64,000 nucleotides of DNA from Rhizobium albus (lineage in GTDB: Bacteria > Pseudomonadota > Alphaproteobacteria > Rhizobiales > Rhizobiaceae): NCBI GenBank assembly GCA_030160035.1, contig BSNO01000004.1, forward strand, positions 1 to 64,000, read 5' to 3'. The notes below the pieces were generated by a model. The model was not told where the DNA came from. It did not search any database and saw nothing but the letters and a program-made list of their open reading frames with translations. The translations under genes were made by a program, and so were the position numbers. This document shows, piece after piece, positions 22,798 to 33,088 of the stretch; position 1 is the first letter of the stretch; every line of letters begins with the position of its first letter.

Positions 22798-24768
22798 GTG
22801 CAGTTTCATCTCAACGGCTTTCGTACCGGTGATCCCTCGATAGCTCCTCCCGCAAGACCAGAAGCCGGAGGCACGTCCGCCGGTTCCGCGACAACAGAGG
22901 TGGACGTCCTGATCATCGGATGCGGCCCGGCAGGCTTGACGCTCGCTGCGCAACTTGCCGCTTTCCCGGACATCACCACGATGATTGTCGACCAGAAGCC
23001 GGGCCCACTCGAGCTCGGTCAGGCCGACGGCATCGCCTGTCGCACGATGGAGATGTTCGAGGCGTTCGGTTTCAGCGAGAAAGTGCTGAAAGAGGCCTAC
23101 TGGGTCAACGAAACGTCCTTCTGGAAGCCGGATCCTGAAAATCCTCGCGAGATTGCCCGCAGCGGACGCATCCAGGACACCGAGGACGGGCTGTCGGAAT
23201 TCCCGCATGTCATCTTGAATCAGGCCCGCATTCACGACTTTTATCTGGAAGTGATGCGCAATGCGCCGACCCGCCTGGAGCCGCACTACGGTCGCCGGCT
23301 GGCCAGCCTCGAGATCGCGCGGGGCGAACAAGCCGGAAGCCACCCCGTGTCCGTCACGCTTGAGCGCACCGACGCGTCGGGCGACGACGCCCTGGAAATC
23401 GTCAAGGCGCGCTACGTGGTGGGCTGCGATGGAGCCCGCAGCGCCGTTCGGCAGGCGCTCGGCAAACCATTGCTCGGCGATTCGGCAAATCACGCCTGGG
23501 GCGTGATGGACGTGCTGGCCGTCTCGGATTTTCCGGACATTCGCCTGAAGGCTGCCATTCACTCGGCCAATGAAGGCAATGTGCTGATCATCCCGCGCGA
23601 GGGCGGCTACCTGGTGCGTCTCTATATCGAGATGGACAAGCTCAACAAGGACGAGCGCGTCGCGAGCCGCAACATCACGAGCGAGCAACTGATCACCGCT
23701 GCACAGCGCATCCTTCACCCCTACACATTGGACGTGAAGGAAGTCGCCTGGTGGTCAGTCTACGAGATCGGCCAGCGCCTCTGCGCAAGCTTCGACGATC
23801 GGGAGGACGATGCCGACGATAACCACCGGCCTCGTGTCTTCATCGCCGGCGACGCCTGCCACACGCACAGCCCGAAAGCGGGCCAAGGCATGAACGTCTC
23901 CATGCAGGACAGCTTCAATCTCGGCTGGAAGCTGGCAGGCGTGCTGCGCAACATCCTGAAGCCCGAAATCCTGAAAACCTATTCCGAGGAGCGCCAGGCG
24001 ATCGCCCAGGAACTGATCGACTTCGATCGCGAATTCGCGAAAATGTTCAGTGCGCGACCGAAGACGTCCGGCAACGGCGACGACCAGGGCGTCGATCCGA
24101 AGGAGTTCCAGAGCTATTTCGTCAAGCAGGGGCGCTTCACCGCGGGTACGGCGACGCAATACCGTAAGTCAAAACTTACTGAAGACTGCGATCATCAGCA
24201 TTTGGCAGCCGGTTTTCCGGTTGGCATGCGGTTCCATTCCGCCCCGGTCATCCGCTTTGCCGACGCCAAGCCCATGCAGCTCGGACATGTCGTGAAGGCC
24301 GATGGACGCTGGCGCATCTTCGCCTTCGAAGGATCGGGCGCCGCCTCGATTAACCAGACGGTTCAACCAGATCCGATGCGATCGCTCTGTGACTTTCTCG
24401 CAGACGATCCTGCGTCACCAATTCTGCGGCACACCCCAGCCGGGGCAGACATCGACGCGGTCATCGATCTGCGCGCGGTCTATCAAGCAGACCACCGATC
24501 GCTTTCGCGCGATAGGCTGCATCCGCTTCTCACGCCCCGCAAAGGCCGCTACGGCTTGCTCGATCACGAGAAAATCTTCTGCCCCGACCTCAAGACCGGC
24601 CCCGACATCTTCGACCTGCGCGGCATCGACCGCAAAACCGGCTGCCTCGTGGTCGTCCGCCCGGACCAATACATCGCGCACGTGCTCCCACTGACGGCCC
24701 ACACGGAACTTGCCGAGTTCTTCGCAGGGGTGATGGTGGCCACGCATCAGCGGATGGCGTCAGTTTGA
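22798..24768 (+). CDS. mobA: 3-hydroxybenzoate 4-monooxygenase-like FAD enzyme
   Basis: A 656-residue flavoprotein hydroxylase. The dinucleotide fold is LIIGCGPAGL, the second FAD motif is FIAGDACHTHSPKAGQGMN, and the C-terminus (about 450-656) is a thioredoxin-like phenol-hydroxylase domain. The N-terminus MQFHLNGFRTGD and the segment LGQADGIACRTMEMFEAFGF agree with what I remember of Comamonas MobA, which converts 3-hydroxybenzoate to protocatechuate. GGGAGG precedes the GTG start by six bases. No protocatechuate pathway gene is in the window. A phenol 2-monooxygenase is the alternative. Confidence 0.82.
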   Translation: MQFHLNGFRTGDPSIAPPARPEAGGTSAGSATTEVDVLIIGCGPAGLTLAAQLAAFPDITTMIVDQKPGPLELGQADGIACRTMEMFEAFGFSEKVLKEAYWVNETSFWKPDPENPREIARSGRIQDTEDGLSEFPHVILNQARIHDFYLEVMRNAPTRLEPHYGRRLASLEIARGEQAGSHPVSVTLERTDASGDDALEIVKARYVVGCDGARSAVRQALGKPLLGDSANHAWGVMDVLAVSDFPDIRLKAAIHSANEGNVLIIPREGGYLVRLYIEMDKLNKDERVASRNITSEQLITAAQRILHPYTLDVKEVAWWSVYEIGQRLCASFDDREDDADDNHRPRVFIAGDACHTHSPKAGQGMNVSMQDSFNLGWKLAGVLRNILKPEILKTYSEERQAIAQELIDFDREFAKMFSARPKTSGNGDDQGVDPKEFQSYFVKQGRFTAGTATQYRKSKLTEDCDHQHLAAGFPVGMRFHSAPVIRFADAKPMQLGHVVKADGRWRIFAFEGSGAASINQTVQPDPMRSLCDFLADDPASPILRHTPAGADIDAVIDLRAVYQADHRSLSRDRLHPLLTPRKGRYGLLDHEKIFCPDLKTGPDIFDLRGIDRKTGCLVVVRPDQYIAHVLPLTAHTELAEFFAGVMVATHQRMASV

Positions 24769-24923
24769 GACGACGCAAGCATCGCCATCTGTGACGAAGT
24801 GGAAGAGAAAGCCCAAACCCCTGCTGGCTAGCTCGCGGTTCAGCGAAGCGCGCAGGCTACGTGCGCCTCGCTCCTGAACGGCCTTCACGTACACAACTGC
24901 GGACGGAGCGGGGCAGTTCGAGC

Positions 24924-25013
24924 TGGCGGAGAGGGGGGGATTCGAACCCCCGATACGGTTGCCCGTATGCCGCATTTCGAGTGCGGTGCATTCAACCACT
25001 CTGCCACCTCTCC
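24924..25013 (-). tRNA. tRNA-Ser (anticodon CGA)
   Basis: Ninety bases on the minus strand from GGAGAGG to an encoded CCA. The acceptor stem pairs GGAGAGG with CCTCTCC. The anticodon loop CTCGAAA gives CGA (plus-strand positions 24977-24979), which reads UCG serine codons. A long variable arm (ACGGGCAACCGT) is typical for class II tRNA-Ser, and the T-loop GTTCGAATC is standard. A promoter-like sequence lies about 38 bases upstream. Confidence 0.97.
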
Positions 25014-25050
25014 AGGGGCCATGTTGCACGGTGGTCGCGTGCGGGCGTTT

Positions 25051-25079
25051 CAATAGCGGGATGAGCGCTTCGACACAAG
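25051..25079 (-). promoter_or_regulatory. Candidate promoter of tRNA-Ser
   Basis: Read on the minus strand, CTTGTG and CTATTG are separated by 17 bases, close to the rhizobial vegetative consensus CTTGAC-N17-CTATAT. The -10 lies 38 bases upstream of the mature tRNA 5' end. Confidence 0.5.
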
Positions 25080-25111
25080 GGCATGTGACAGGCAAATTTA
25101 CACTGCATATC

Positions 25112-25140
25112 TTGACTCCGCTGCCCCCATCGCTTATCCG
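25112..25140 (+). promoter_or_regulatory. Candidate promoter of rplU-rpmA
   Basis: TTGACT, a 17-base spacer and TATCCG on the plus strand. This would leave a leader of about 230 bases before rplU. The stretch 25141-25375 shows no supported gene. An obvious ribosomal-protein autoregulatory fold was not recognised. Confidence 0.4.
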
Positions 25141-25375
25141 CGCAGCATCTTTGGATGGCGAAGTCCGTCCTCGATCATGCATCGACCAAAATGCTTTCTG
25201 TTTTCCCGGCCGTGTGGCAGGCGCAAACGGCGATCGGTGCGATGTTTCACCGGCTGAACCGTGATCGGTTTTTGGCGCGCGACGTCTCGATCCCGGCTGA
25301 CGCCATAGGACTGATAAAAAGACGGCTCGCGGCCATGTGGTCGAAGAAGCCGGAACGAACATGAAAGGTTAAAAA

Positions 25376-25975
25376 ATGTTCGCAGTCATCAAGACCGGCG
25401 GTAAGCAGTACCGCGTCGCCGCAAACGATGAGCTGACGGTCGAACGGACCGGCGGCGAAGTCGGCGACATCATCGAATTCGCAGAAGTTCTCATGGTCGG
25501 CGTCGGCGCCGATGCCACGATCGGCGCACCCTTCGTTCAGGGCGCGCTCGTCACGGCAGAAGTCGTCGAGCATGGTCGCGCCCGCAAGGTCATCGCGTTC
25601 AAGAAGCGTCGCCGCCAGAACTCCAAGCGCACCCGCGGCCACCGTCAGCACCAGACGGTCATCCGCATTGCCGAGATCCTGACCGAAGGCAAGAAGCCGT
25701 CCAAGAAGGCCGCCGCCAAGCCGGAAGCGAAGTCCGCTCCTGCAAGCGAGACGCTCTTCACCGCACCGCAGGGTGCCGGCGACGATCTGACGGTCATCAA
25801 GGGCATCGGCCCGAAGGCGGCCGAGCAGCTCAACGAGCAGGGCATCACCACCTTCGCCCAGATCGCCGCCTTTACCGATGCGGACATCGCCAAGATCGAC
25901 GAAGCCATGCCGTTCAGCGCCGCCCAGATCGAAGACTGGCGCGATCAGGCCAAGGCTTTGGCCGAGAACAACTGA
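25376..25975 (+). CDS. rplU: 50S ribosomal protein L21 with helix-hairpin-helix extension
   Basis: A 199-residue protein, about twice the length of a standard L21. Residues 1-102 are the L21 domain ([14 protein letters not shown], then [16 protein letters not shown]). A Lys/Ala linker leads to a C-terminal domain around residues 138-198 with a helix-hairpin-helix motif ([28 protein letters not shown]). This extension is common in Rhizobiales L21 proteins and may give extra RNA contact. The ATG is preceded by GAAAGG. rpmA follows after 30 bases. Confidence 0.95.
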   Translation: MFAVIKTGGKQYRVAANDELTVERTGGEVGDIIEFAEVLMVGVGADATIGAPFVQGALVTAEVVEHGRARKVIAFKKRRRQNSKRTRGHRQHQTVIRIAEILTEGKKPSKKAAAKPEAKSAPASETLFTAPQGAGDDLTVIKGIGPKAAEQLNEQGITTFAQIAAFTDADIAKIDEAMPFSAAQIEDWRDQAKALAENN

Positions 25976-26005
25976 TAGCGACGAGAAACTTTAAGGAGAA
26001 CACCG

Positions 26006-26275
26006 ATGGCACATAAAAAAGCTGGTGGTTCGTCGCGCAACGGTCGCGACTCTGAATCCAAGCGCCTGGGCGTGAAGAAGTTCGGTGGCGAGAACGTCAT
26101 CTCGGGCAACATCCTCGTGCGCCAGCGCGGCACGAAGTGGCACCCGGGCACGGGCGTTGGCCTCGGCAAGGACCACACGATTTTCGCAGTCACCGACGGC
26201 CAGGTTTCGTTCCGTACGAAAGCCAATGGTCGTACCTACGTGTCCGTGATGCCAATCGCGGACGCAGCGGAATAG
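26006..26275 (+). CDS. rpmA: 50S ribosomal protein L27
   Basis: An 89-residue L27 of normal length. The N-terminus [20 protein letters not shown] is the conserved tail that reaches the peptidyl transferase centre, followed by [20 protein letters not shown]. It forms an operon with rplU and has AAGGAG 9 bases before the ATG. A strong terminator lies 68 bases downstream. Confidence 0.98.
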   Translation: MAHKKAGGSSRNGRDSESKRLGVKKFGGENVISGNILVRQRGTKWHPGTGVGLGKDHTIFAVTDGQVSFRTKANGRTYVSVMPIADAAE

Positions 26276-26343
26276 CCGGACCGCTCTTTAAAAAGCCGGC
26301 GTCTCATCGACCCGGCTGAGCACCAAGGTTCAGACCACGTTCG

Positions 26344-26376
26344 AAAGGGGAGATGGGGCAATCCATCTCCCCTTTT
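26344..26376 (+). terminator. Strong terminator after rplU-rpmA
   Basis: AAAGGGGAGATGG (26344-26356) pairs perfectly with CCATCTCCCCTTT (26363-26375) around a 6-base loop, then continues with T. Thirteen paired bases make this the clearest terminator in the window. It separates the ribosomal operon from the GNAT gene, whose ATG comes 25 bases later. Confidence 0.85.
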
Positions 26377-26400
26377 CTCATTGAACGAAGGACTGTTCCC

Positions 26401-27030
26401 ATGCTCATGGATCTCGATGACGACTGTCGGGACGACTTATTGCCTGACGACACCCGGCCCGATTGTCCCGTCCTGTTGACCGAAAGGCTGGTTCTGCGCC
26501 GGCCCCACACGGAAGACGCCGACGCGCTTGCCAATCTCGCCAACAACATGCGCGTGGCCTCCATGGTGTCGCGCATGCCGCATCCCTACACGGCACAAGA
26601 TGCGTCGGACTTTATCCGACGCGCCAAAACGGGCGGTATTGGCAAATGCGTCTACGCGATCACCCTGGCCGATAATGGTGCATTCGTCGGCTGTGCCGGC
26701 ATCGAGCCGCATGACGACACCGACACGGTCGAACTGGGATACTGGATCGGCGAACCCTACTGGAACCGCGGGATCGCCACCGAAGCTGCCCACGCCGTCA
26801 TCGACATGGTTTTCCGCACCCGGACAATAGAGGCGATCGAAGCCCGTTGCCGGGTGACGAACCACGCGTCGCGCCGGGTCATCCAGAAGTCCGGCTTCCA
26901 GCACCAGGGCAACGGCATGGTGCCCTCCATGGCGCTCGGCGGCGCCCTGCCCGTCGAGTGGTATCGGCTCGATCGCAAGACGTGGCTGTCGCTGAAGAGC
27001 TGGAGCGCTGCGCCTCACCGTCGGGCCTGA
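26401..27030 (+). CDS. GNAT acetyltransferase, RimJ/RimL type
   Basis: A 209-residue N-acetyltransferase of the RimJ/RimL class. The family lead LTERLVLRRPHTEDADAL starts near residue 25, and the acetyl-CoA site region is GYWIGEPYWNRGIATEA, ending in RVTNHASRRVIQKSGF. It lies between rpmA and the DUF3833 gene. A GNAT gene beside rpmA and obgE is usual in rhizobia. The acceptor is unknown. ATG 26401 lies after the terminator; the frame is open back to 26353 but that start falls within the hairpin. Confidence 0.88.
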   Translation: MLMDLDDDCRDDLLPDDTRPDCPVLLTERLVLRRPHTEDADALANLANNMRVASMVSRMPHPYTAQDASDFIRRAKTGGIGKCVYAITLADNGAFVGCAGIEPHDDTDTVELGYWIGEPYWNRGIATEAAHAVIDMVFRTRTIEAIEARCRVTNHASRRVIQKSGFQHQGNGMVPSMALGGALPVEWYRLDRKTWLSLKSWSAAPHRRA

Positions 27031-27100
27031 CGCTGCAGGATGATCCTCTCCATCGGCTTGTGCGTAGAAGCCGGTGGAGTTGCCTTGAAGGATCATCGCC

Positions 27101-27598
27101 ATGAAAGCCGTTCGTTTTGTTCTCATTGCCGCGCTTGGTCTCGTACTTGCCCTGCCGGCACGCGCCGAGCTTCTCCTGGAGGAATGGTTTCTCGGCAAGA
27201 CGCGGGCCGAAGGAAGCTTTTCCGCCATCGACGGCACGCATCGGCGCTTCACGGTCGACCTGACCGGCACCTGGGACGGAACCACATTGCGGCTGCGCGA
27301 GGATTTCGCATATGACGACGGCGAACGCGACACCAAGACCTGGATTTTCGAAAAGACGTCCGAGAGAACCTATAGCGGAACGCGGGAAGACGTCATCGGA
27401 ACGACGACCGTCTATCTCGCCGGCAACGAGGCTGACTTCACCTACCGCGTCGATCTTGCGCCGAGAGAAGAGCCCAACATCGTCCGGTTCTTCGACAAGC
27501 TCGTGCTGAACAGCGATGGCACGATCACCAACACCGCTCTCGTTACGAAGTTTGGCGTACCGGTTGCGCGGGTCGAGGTGAATTTCGAGCGCGATTGA
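27101..27598 (+). CDS. DUF3833 family exported protein
   Basis: A 165-residue protein. A signal peptide spans residues 1-22 (ending PARAE). The mature part begins LLLEEWFLGKTRAEGSF, the DUF3833 hallmark, and continues as a lipocalin-like series of strands (GTWDGTTLRLREDFAYDDGE, IGTTTVYLAGNEADFTYRVD). The family lacks a known function and is placed in the periplasm here. GAAGGATC precedes the ATG. It is the last plus-strand gene before the inverted rsfS-obgE block. Confidence 0.85.
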   Translation: MKAVRFVLIAALGLVLALPARAELLLEEWFLGKTRAEGSFSAIDGTHRRFTVDLTGTWDGTTLRLREDFAYDDGERDTKTWIFEKTSERTYSGTREDVIGTTTVYLAGNEADFTYRVDLAPREEPNIVRFFDKLVLNSDGTITNTALVTKFGVPVARVEVNFERD

Positions 27599-27660
27599 CC
27601 GGTCGGCCTCTGCCGATCGTAAATTGAGGCACAGCCGGCGGCTTTTGGCCGCCTTCTGAC

Positions 27661-27993
27661 CTAGTGCAGCGTCTCGTCGCCCAGTTCCGGCGTCATCCAC
27701 ATCTTCTCGAGATTGTAGAATTCCCGGATCTCCGGCCGGAAGACATGAACGATGACGTCGCCGGTGTCGATCAACACCCAGTCGCCGGTCGCCAGACCCT
27801 CTACCCGCGCATTGCCGTAACCGGCTTCCTTGATCTGCCGCAAAAGCTCGTCGCAGATAGCGCTGACATGACGGCTAGAGCGTCCGGATGCGATCACCAT
27901 GTGATCCCCCAGCGCCGATTTTCCGGCAATGTCGATGGAGACGATATCTTCCGCTTTCGAATCCTCGAGGCTTTCGAGGATCTGGTGGAGCAC
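27661..27993 (-). CDS. rsfS: Ribosome silencing factor RsfS
   Basis: At least 110 residues of the RsfS/Iojap family, which binds L14 and blocks 50S-30S joining in starvation. Core motifs are SKAEDIVSIDIAGKSALGDH, SSRHVSAICDEL and DWVLIDTGDVIVHVF. The annotated GTG at 27993 starts directly at the domain. The frame remains open upstream to a CTG at 28074, whose product would begin MTTAHAKG, similar to rhizobial RsfS N-termini as I remember them, with AAAGGG about 9 bases ahead. The longer form has 137 residues. It ends the minus-strand obgE-proB-proA-nadD-rsfS series. Confidence 0.9.
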   Translation of the reverse strand: MLHQILESLEDSKAEDIVSIDIAGKSALGDHMVIASGRSSRHVSAICDELLRQIKEAGYGNARVEGLATGDWVLIDTGDVIVHVFRPEIREFYNLEKMWMTPELGDETLH

Positions 27994-28250
27994 GCGGGTG
28001 TCGGCATCCGTGCCGCGACCCGTGGCTGAGGAGAAACTGCTTGGCGCATTTCCCTTCGCGTGTGCTGTTGTCAGTGTCGTTACCCTTTCAGCAGTGACAG
28101 GACCAGCTTCACCCGCTTTGTTTCTTCAAGGTCCAAAGCAGAATGTAATGATAGGCGCGTCTCGTTAAAGGTTTCAAGACACAAGAAGTTGCCGTCCCAT
28201 CACCAATTTTCTTGGCTCGGCGGCAATTTCTAAGGATGAACGGCTCGGCT

Positions 28251-28883
28251 TCAGGACTTTGCGGGCCAGTGGCTGCGCAATTCGGTGGAAGAAAGAAGCG
28301 AGCGCGGACCGTGAATGAAGGTCCAGGCCGGCGCTTCCATTAGTGCAAGTCGCCCTGCATCATCCTCGTCGACCCGCGCATGGGCGAAAGTCTTGGCCAT
28401 TTTCGAAGAGAGGTAGGAAAGGGTCGAGCCGGGGCGGTCGATCACGGCGATCGGAAACGTCCTGGCAATGGCCTGCCAGTCCTGCCAGTGGTGAAAACCG
28501 GCCAGATTGTCGGCGCCCATCACCCAGACGAAATGGATGCCGGCATTGCGCTGCTTGATCACCGCCAGCGTCTCGGCCGTATAGCGCAGGCCATGGGTCG
28601 CCTCGAACGCCGTCACCTTCACGCGCGGATCGGGCGTGATCGCCTCGCTCAGCGCTATGCGCTCCGCAAGCGGCAGAAGCTTACCGTGATCCTTCAGCGG
28701 ATTGCCAGGCGTCACCATCCACCACAACTGGTTGAGCCCGAGGCGCCTGAGCGCGATTTCCGCTACGAGCCAATGGCCGCCATGGGGCGGGTTGAACGAC
28801 CCTCCGAACAGCCCGACGCGCATGCCCTGCTCGACATGGGGCATGCGGCCGTAAGGCGACAGGGGAGATAGCGATGGGCTCAA
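28251..28883 (-). CDS. nadD: Nicotinate-nucleotide adenylyltransferase
   Basis: A protein of up to 210 residues that makes nicotinate adenine dinucleotide in NAD synthesis. The nucleotidyltransferase motif is GLFGGSFNPPHGGH, with the ISSTELR-equivalent LLSSTELRSHW at the C-terminus. The start is uncertain: a TTG at 28883 lies four bases after the proA stop and would be coupled; ATG 28844 is the other option, just before the domain. Length and motifs are otherwise standard. A gap of about 175-260 bases separates it from rsfS. Confidence 0.92.
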   Translation of the reverse strand: MSPSLSPLSPYGRMPHVEQGMRVGLFGGSFNPPHGGHWLVAEIALRRLGLNQLWWMVTPGNPLKDHGKLLPLAERIALSEAITPDPRVKVTAFEATHGLRYTAETLAVIKQRNAGIHFVWVMGADNLAGFHHWQDWQAIARTFPIAVIDRPGSTLSYLSSKMAKTFAHARVDEDDAGRLALMEAPAWTFIHGPRSLLSSTELRSHWPAKS

Positions 28884-28887
28884 GGGG

Positions 28888-30180
28888 TCAAGGTCGCGTC
28901 TGGCCGGTGCCGTGAACGCGGTACTTGAACGAGGTCAGTTGCTCCACGCCGACTGGGCCACGCGCATGCATCTTGCCCGTTGCGATGCCGATTTCGGCGC
29001 CCATGCCGAATTCGCCACCATCGGCAAACTGCGTCGAGGCGTTGTGCAGCAGGATCGCGGAATCGACCTCGTTGAAGAAGCGCTCGGCAACGGCCGGATC
29101 CTCAGCAATCACCGCTTCGGTATGGTGCGAGGAATAGCGCTTGATGTGCGCGATCGCGCCCGAAATCCCGTCGACCAGCGCCACGGAGATGATGGCGTCG
29201 AGATATTCGGTCGACCAGTCCTCTTCCGTCGCCGGCTTGAGCGCCGGAAACACCTTCAGGACAGCAGCCGAAGCGCGAATTTCGCAGCCCGCCTCGGTCA
29301 ACGCTTCGAGAAGCGGCATCAGATGCGTGCCGGCAGCGGCACCGTCCACCAGAAGGGTCTCGGCTGCACCGCAGATACCGGTGCGCCGCATCTTTGCGTT
29401 CACCACGATGCTTTTTGCCATTTCCAGGTCGGCGGACTGATCTACGTAGATGTGGCAAAGGCCCTCGAGATGCGCGAAGACCGGCACTCGCGCCTCGGCC
29501 TGAACACGCGCCACGAGGCTCTTCCCGCCACGCGGCACGATCACGTCGATCGCGCCGGAAAGGCCGGTCAGCATGGCACCGACGGCAGCGCGGTCGGCAA
29601 CGGGAACAAGCTGGATCGCGTCCTCGGGCAGCCCGGCCTGTTTCAGGCCGCGCACCAGGCTCGCATGGATTGCGCGCGATGAATTCAGGCTGTCGGAACC
29701 GCCCCGCAAGATCACCGCATTGCCAGCCTTCACGCACAGCGCGCCGGCATCGGCGGTCACATTCGGCCGGCTTTCATAGATGACGCCGATCACACCGAGC
29801 GGTGTACGCACGCGCTCGATCTGGAGGCCGTTCGGGCGCTCCCAGGCAGCGATCACGGCGCCGACCGGATCGTCGAGTTCGGCAATCGTGCGGATGCCCT
29901 CGGCAATGCCGGCGATGCGCTGGGCGTCGAGCTTCAGCCGATCAACGAGGGACTCGGCGAGCTCGGCCTGCTTGGCACTGGCAAGGTCGATTGCATTGGC
30001 GGCAAGGATCTTGTCTTCATCGGCCAAAACGGCATCGGCCATGGCAAGAAGCGCCTTGGTCTTCGTCTGCGGCGAGGCGATCGCCAATGGTCCACTCGCC
30101 GCCTTTGCGCGACGGCCGATCTCTTCCATCACGTCGGCGATGGTGTTGTCGTTGGTCTGGACCTGGTGCAGCATGCTCAT
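28888..30180 (-). CDS. proA: Gamma-glutamyl phosphate reductase
   Basis: A 430-residue enzyme for the second step of proline synthesis, reducing glutamyl phosphate to the semialdehyde. Aldehyde-dehydrogenase-fold features include [28 protein letters not shown] and the catalytic Cys in [14 protein letters not shown] chose ATG 30180 because GGCGGAGC precedes it; ATG 30192 and 30174 are alternatives. It is downstream of proB with a gap of 22 bases, so both steps are co-expressed. Confidence 0.95.
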   Translation of the reverse strand: MSMLHQVQTNDNTIADVMEEIGRRAKAASGPLAIASPQTKTKALLAMADAVLADEDKILAANAIDLASAKQAELAESLVDRLKLDAQRIAGIAEGIRTIAELDDPVGAVIAAWERPNGLQIERVRTPLGVIGVIYESRPNVTADAGALCVKAGNAVILRGGSDSLNSSRAIHASLVRGLKQAGLPEDAIQLVPVADRAAVGAMLTGLSGAIDVIVPRGGKSLVARVQAEARVPVFAHLEGLCHIYVDQSADLEMAKSIVVNAKMRRTGICGAAETLLVDGAAAGTHLMPLLEALTEAGCEIRASAAVLKVFPALKPATEEDWSTEYLDAIISVALVDGISGAIAHIKRYSSHHTEAVIAEDPAVAERFFNEVDSAILLHNASTQFADGGEFGMGAEIGIATGKMHARGPVGVEQLTSFKYRVHGTGQTRP

Positions 30181-30202
30181 GCTCCGCCTCATTTCTCAAG
30201 AC

Positions 30203-31348
30203 TTATGCCATCGGCTCTCGCGATGCGCCTGTCAACACCAGGTCGTCGCGATGAACCATCGCCGCCCGGCCGGAATAGCCGAGGATCGCCTCGATTTCCG
30301 CAGTCTTGCAGCCGGCGATCCGGGTCGCCTCTTCTGCGTCATAGGCGATCAGCCCGCGGGCGATCTCGCGACCCGCTTCGTCGAAGATCGCTACCGTGTC
30401 GCCGCGCGCGAAATCTCCGGTCAGCGAGCGAACGCCGGCCGGCAACAGGCTCTTGCCCATGCGCAGCGCCCGCTCGGCACCCTTGTCGATGCGCAGCATG
30501 CCCATCGGCGTCAGTTGGCCGGCAATCCAGGTTTTGCGCGCCGTCACGGGCTGACCGCTGGGCGCAAAGAAGGTGGAGCGTGCACCTTGGTCGATGGCGC
30601 TGATCGGATGCAGATCCTTGCCGGATGCGATGATCATGGCGCAGCCCGCATTGGTGGCAATCTTGCCGGCTTCCACCTTGGTGCGCATGCCGCCGCGCGA
30701 CAGCTCGGATGCAGCCCCACCCGCCATTGCCTCGATCTCCGGCGTGATCGACGACACGACGTCGAAGAACTGCGCACCGGGATCGATCGAAGGAGAGGCG
30801 CTGTACATCCCGTCGACATCGGAGAGAAGGATCAGCAGATCGGCGCCGATCATCGTCGCGACGCGGGCTGCCAGGCGGTCATTGTCGCCATAGCGGATTT
30901 CGGTGGTGGCGACCGTGTCGTTCTCGTTGATGATGGGGACAGCGCCGAGCTTCATCAGTTCGGTGAGCGTCGCCCGCGCATTGAGGTAGCGCCGCCGGTC
31001 CTCTGTATCGCCGAGCGTCAGAAGCACCTGCCCGGCAATGATCGACCGTTCGGCGAGCGCGGCGGACCAGGCACGGGCCAGCGCGATCTGCCCGACGGCC
31101 GCCGCCGCCTGGCTCCCCTCGAGCTTCAGCATGCCTGCGGGCAGATCGAGCACGGAGCGCCCAAGGGCAATGGCACCGGAGGAGACGACGAGCACGTCGC
31201 ATCCGCTTGCGCGCAGTGCAGCGAGATCGGCGCAAAGCGCCTCCAGCCATTCCTGCTTGAGGCCGAGGCTGCGGTCGACGAGCAACGCCGAGCCGATCTT
31301 CACGACCACGCGACGGTGGGCTGCGACGGGTTTTCTGGATGTTGCCAC
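30203..31348 (-). CDS. proB: Glutamate 5-kinase
   Basis: A 381-residue kinase that commits glutamate to proline synthesis. The amino acid kinase domain (1-260) shows [31 protein letters not shown] and [15 protein letters not shown]-terminal PUA domain follows (about 275-360, [20 protein letters not shown]). Proline feedback regulation is normal in the family. The gene starts 12 bases after obgE and precedes proA. Confidence 0.96.
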   Translation of the reverse strand: MATSRKPVAAHRRVVVKIGSALLVDRSLGLKQEWLEALCADLAALRASGCDVLVVSSGAIALGRSVLDLPAGMLKLEGSQAAAAVGQIALARAWSAALAERSIIAGQVLLTLGDTEDRRRYLNARATLTELMKLGAVPIINENDTVATTEIRYGDNDRLAARVATMIGADLLILLSDVDGMYSASPSIDPGAQFFDVVSSITPEIEAMAGGAASELSRGGMRTKVEAGKIATNAGCAMIIASGKDLHPISAIDQGARSTFFAPSGQPVTARKTWIAGQLTPMGMLRIDKGAERALRMGKSLLPAGVRSLTGDFARGDTVAIFDEAGREIARGLIAYDAEEATRIAGCKTAEIEAILGYSGRAAMVHRDDLVLTGASREPMA

Positions 31349-31360
31349 GGGCGAGTCTGC

Positions 31361-33067
<1,707 letters not shown>

Positions 33068-33088
33068 GCAGACAGGATTTCGTGCGGG

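Noticed and set aside
24760-25362. 200-residue minus-strand frame covering tRNA-Ser
   Set aside because: It runs through a clear tRNA gene and has no conserved segment.
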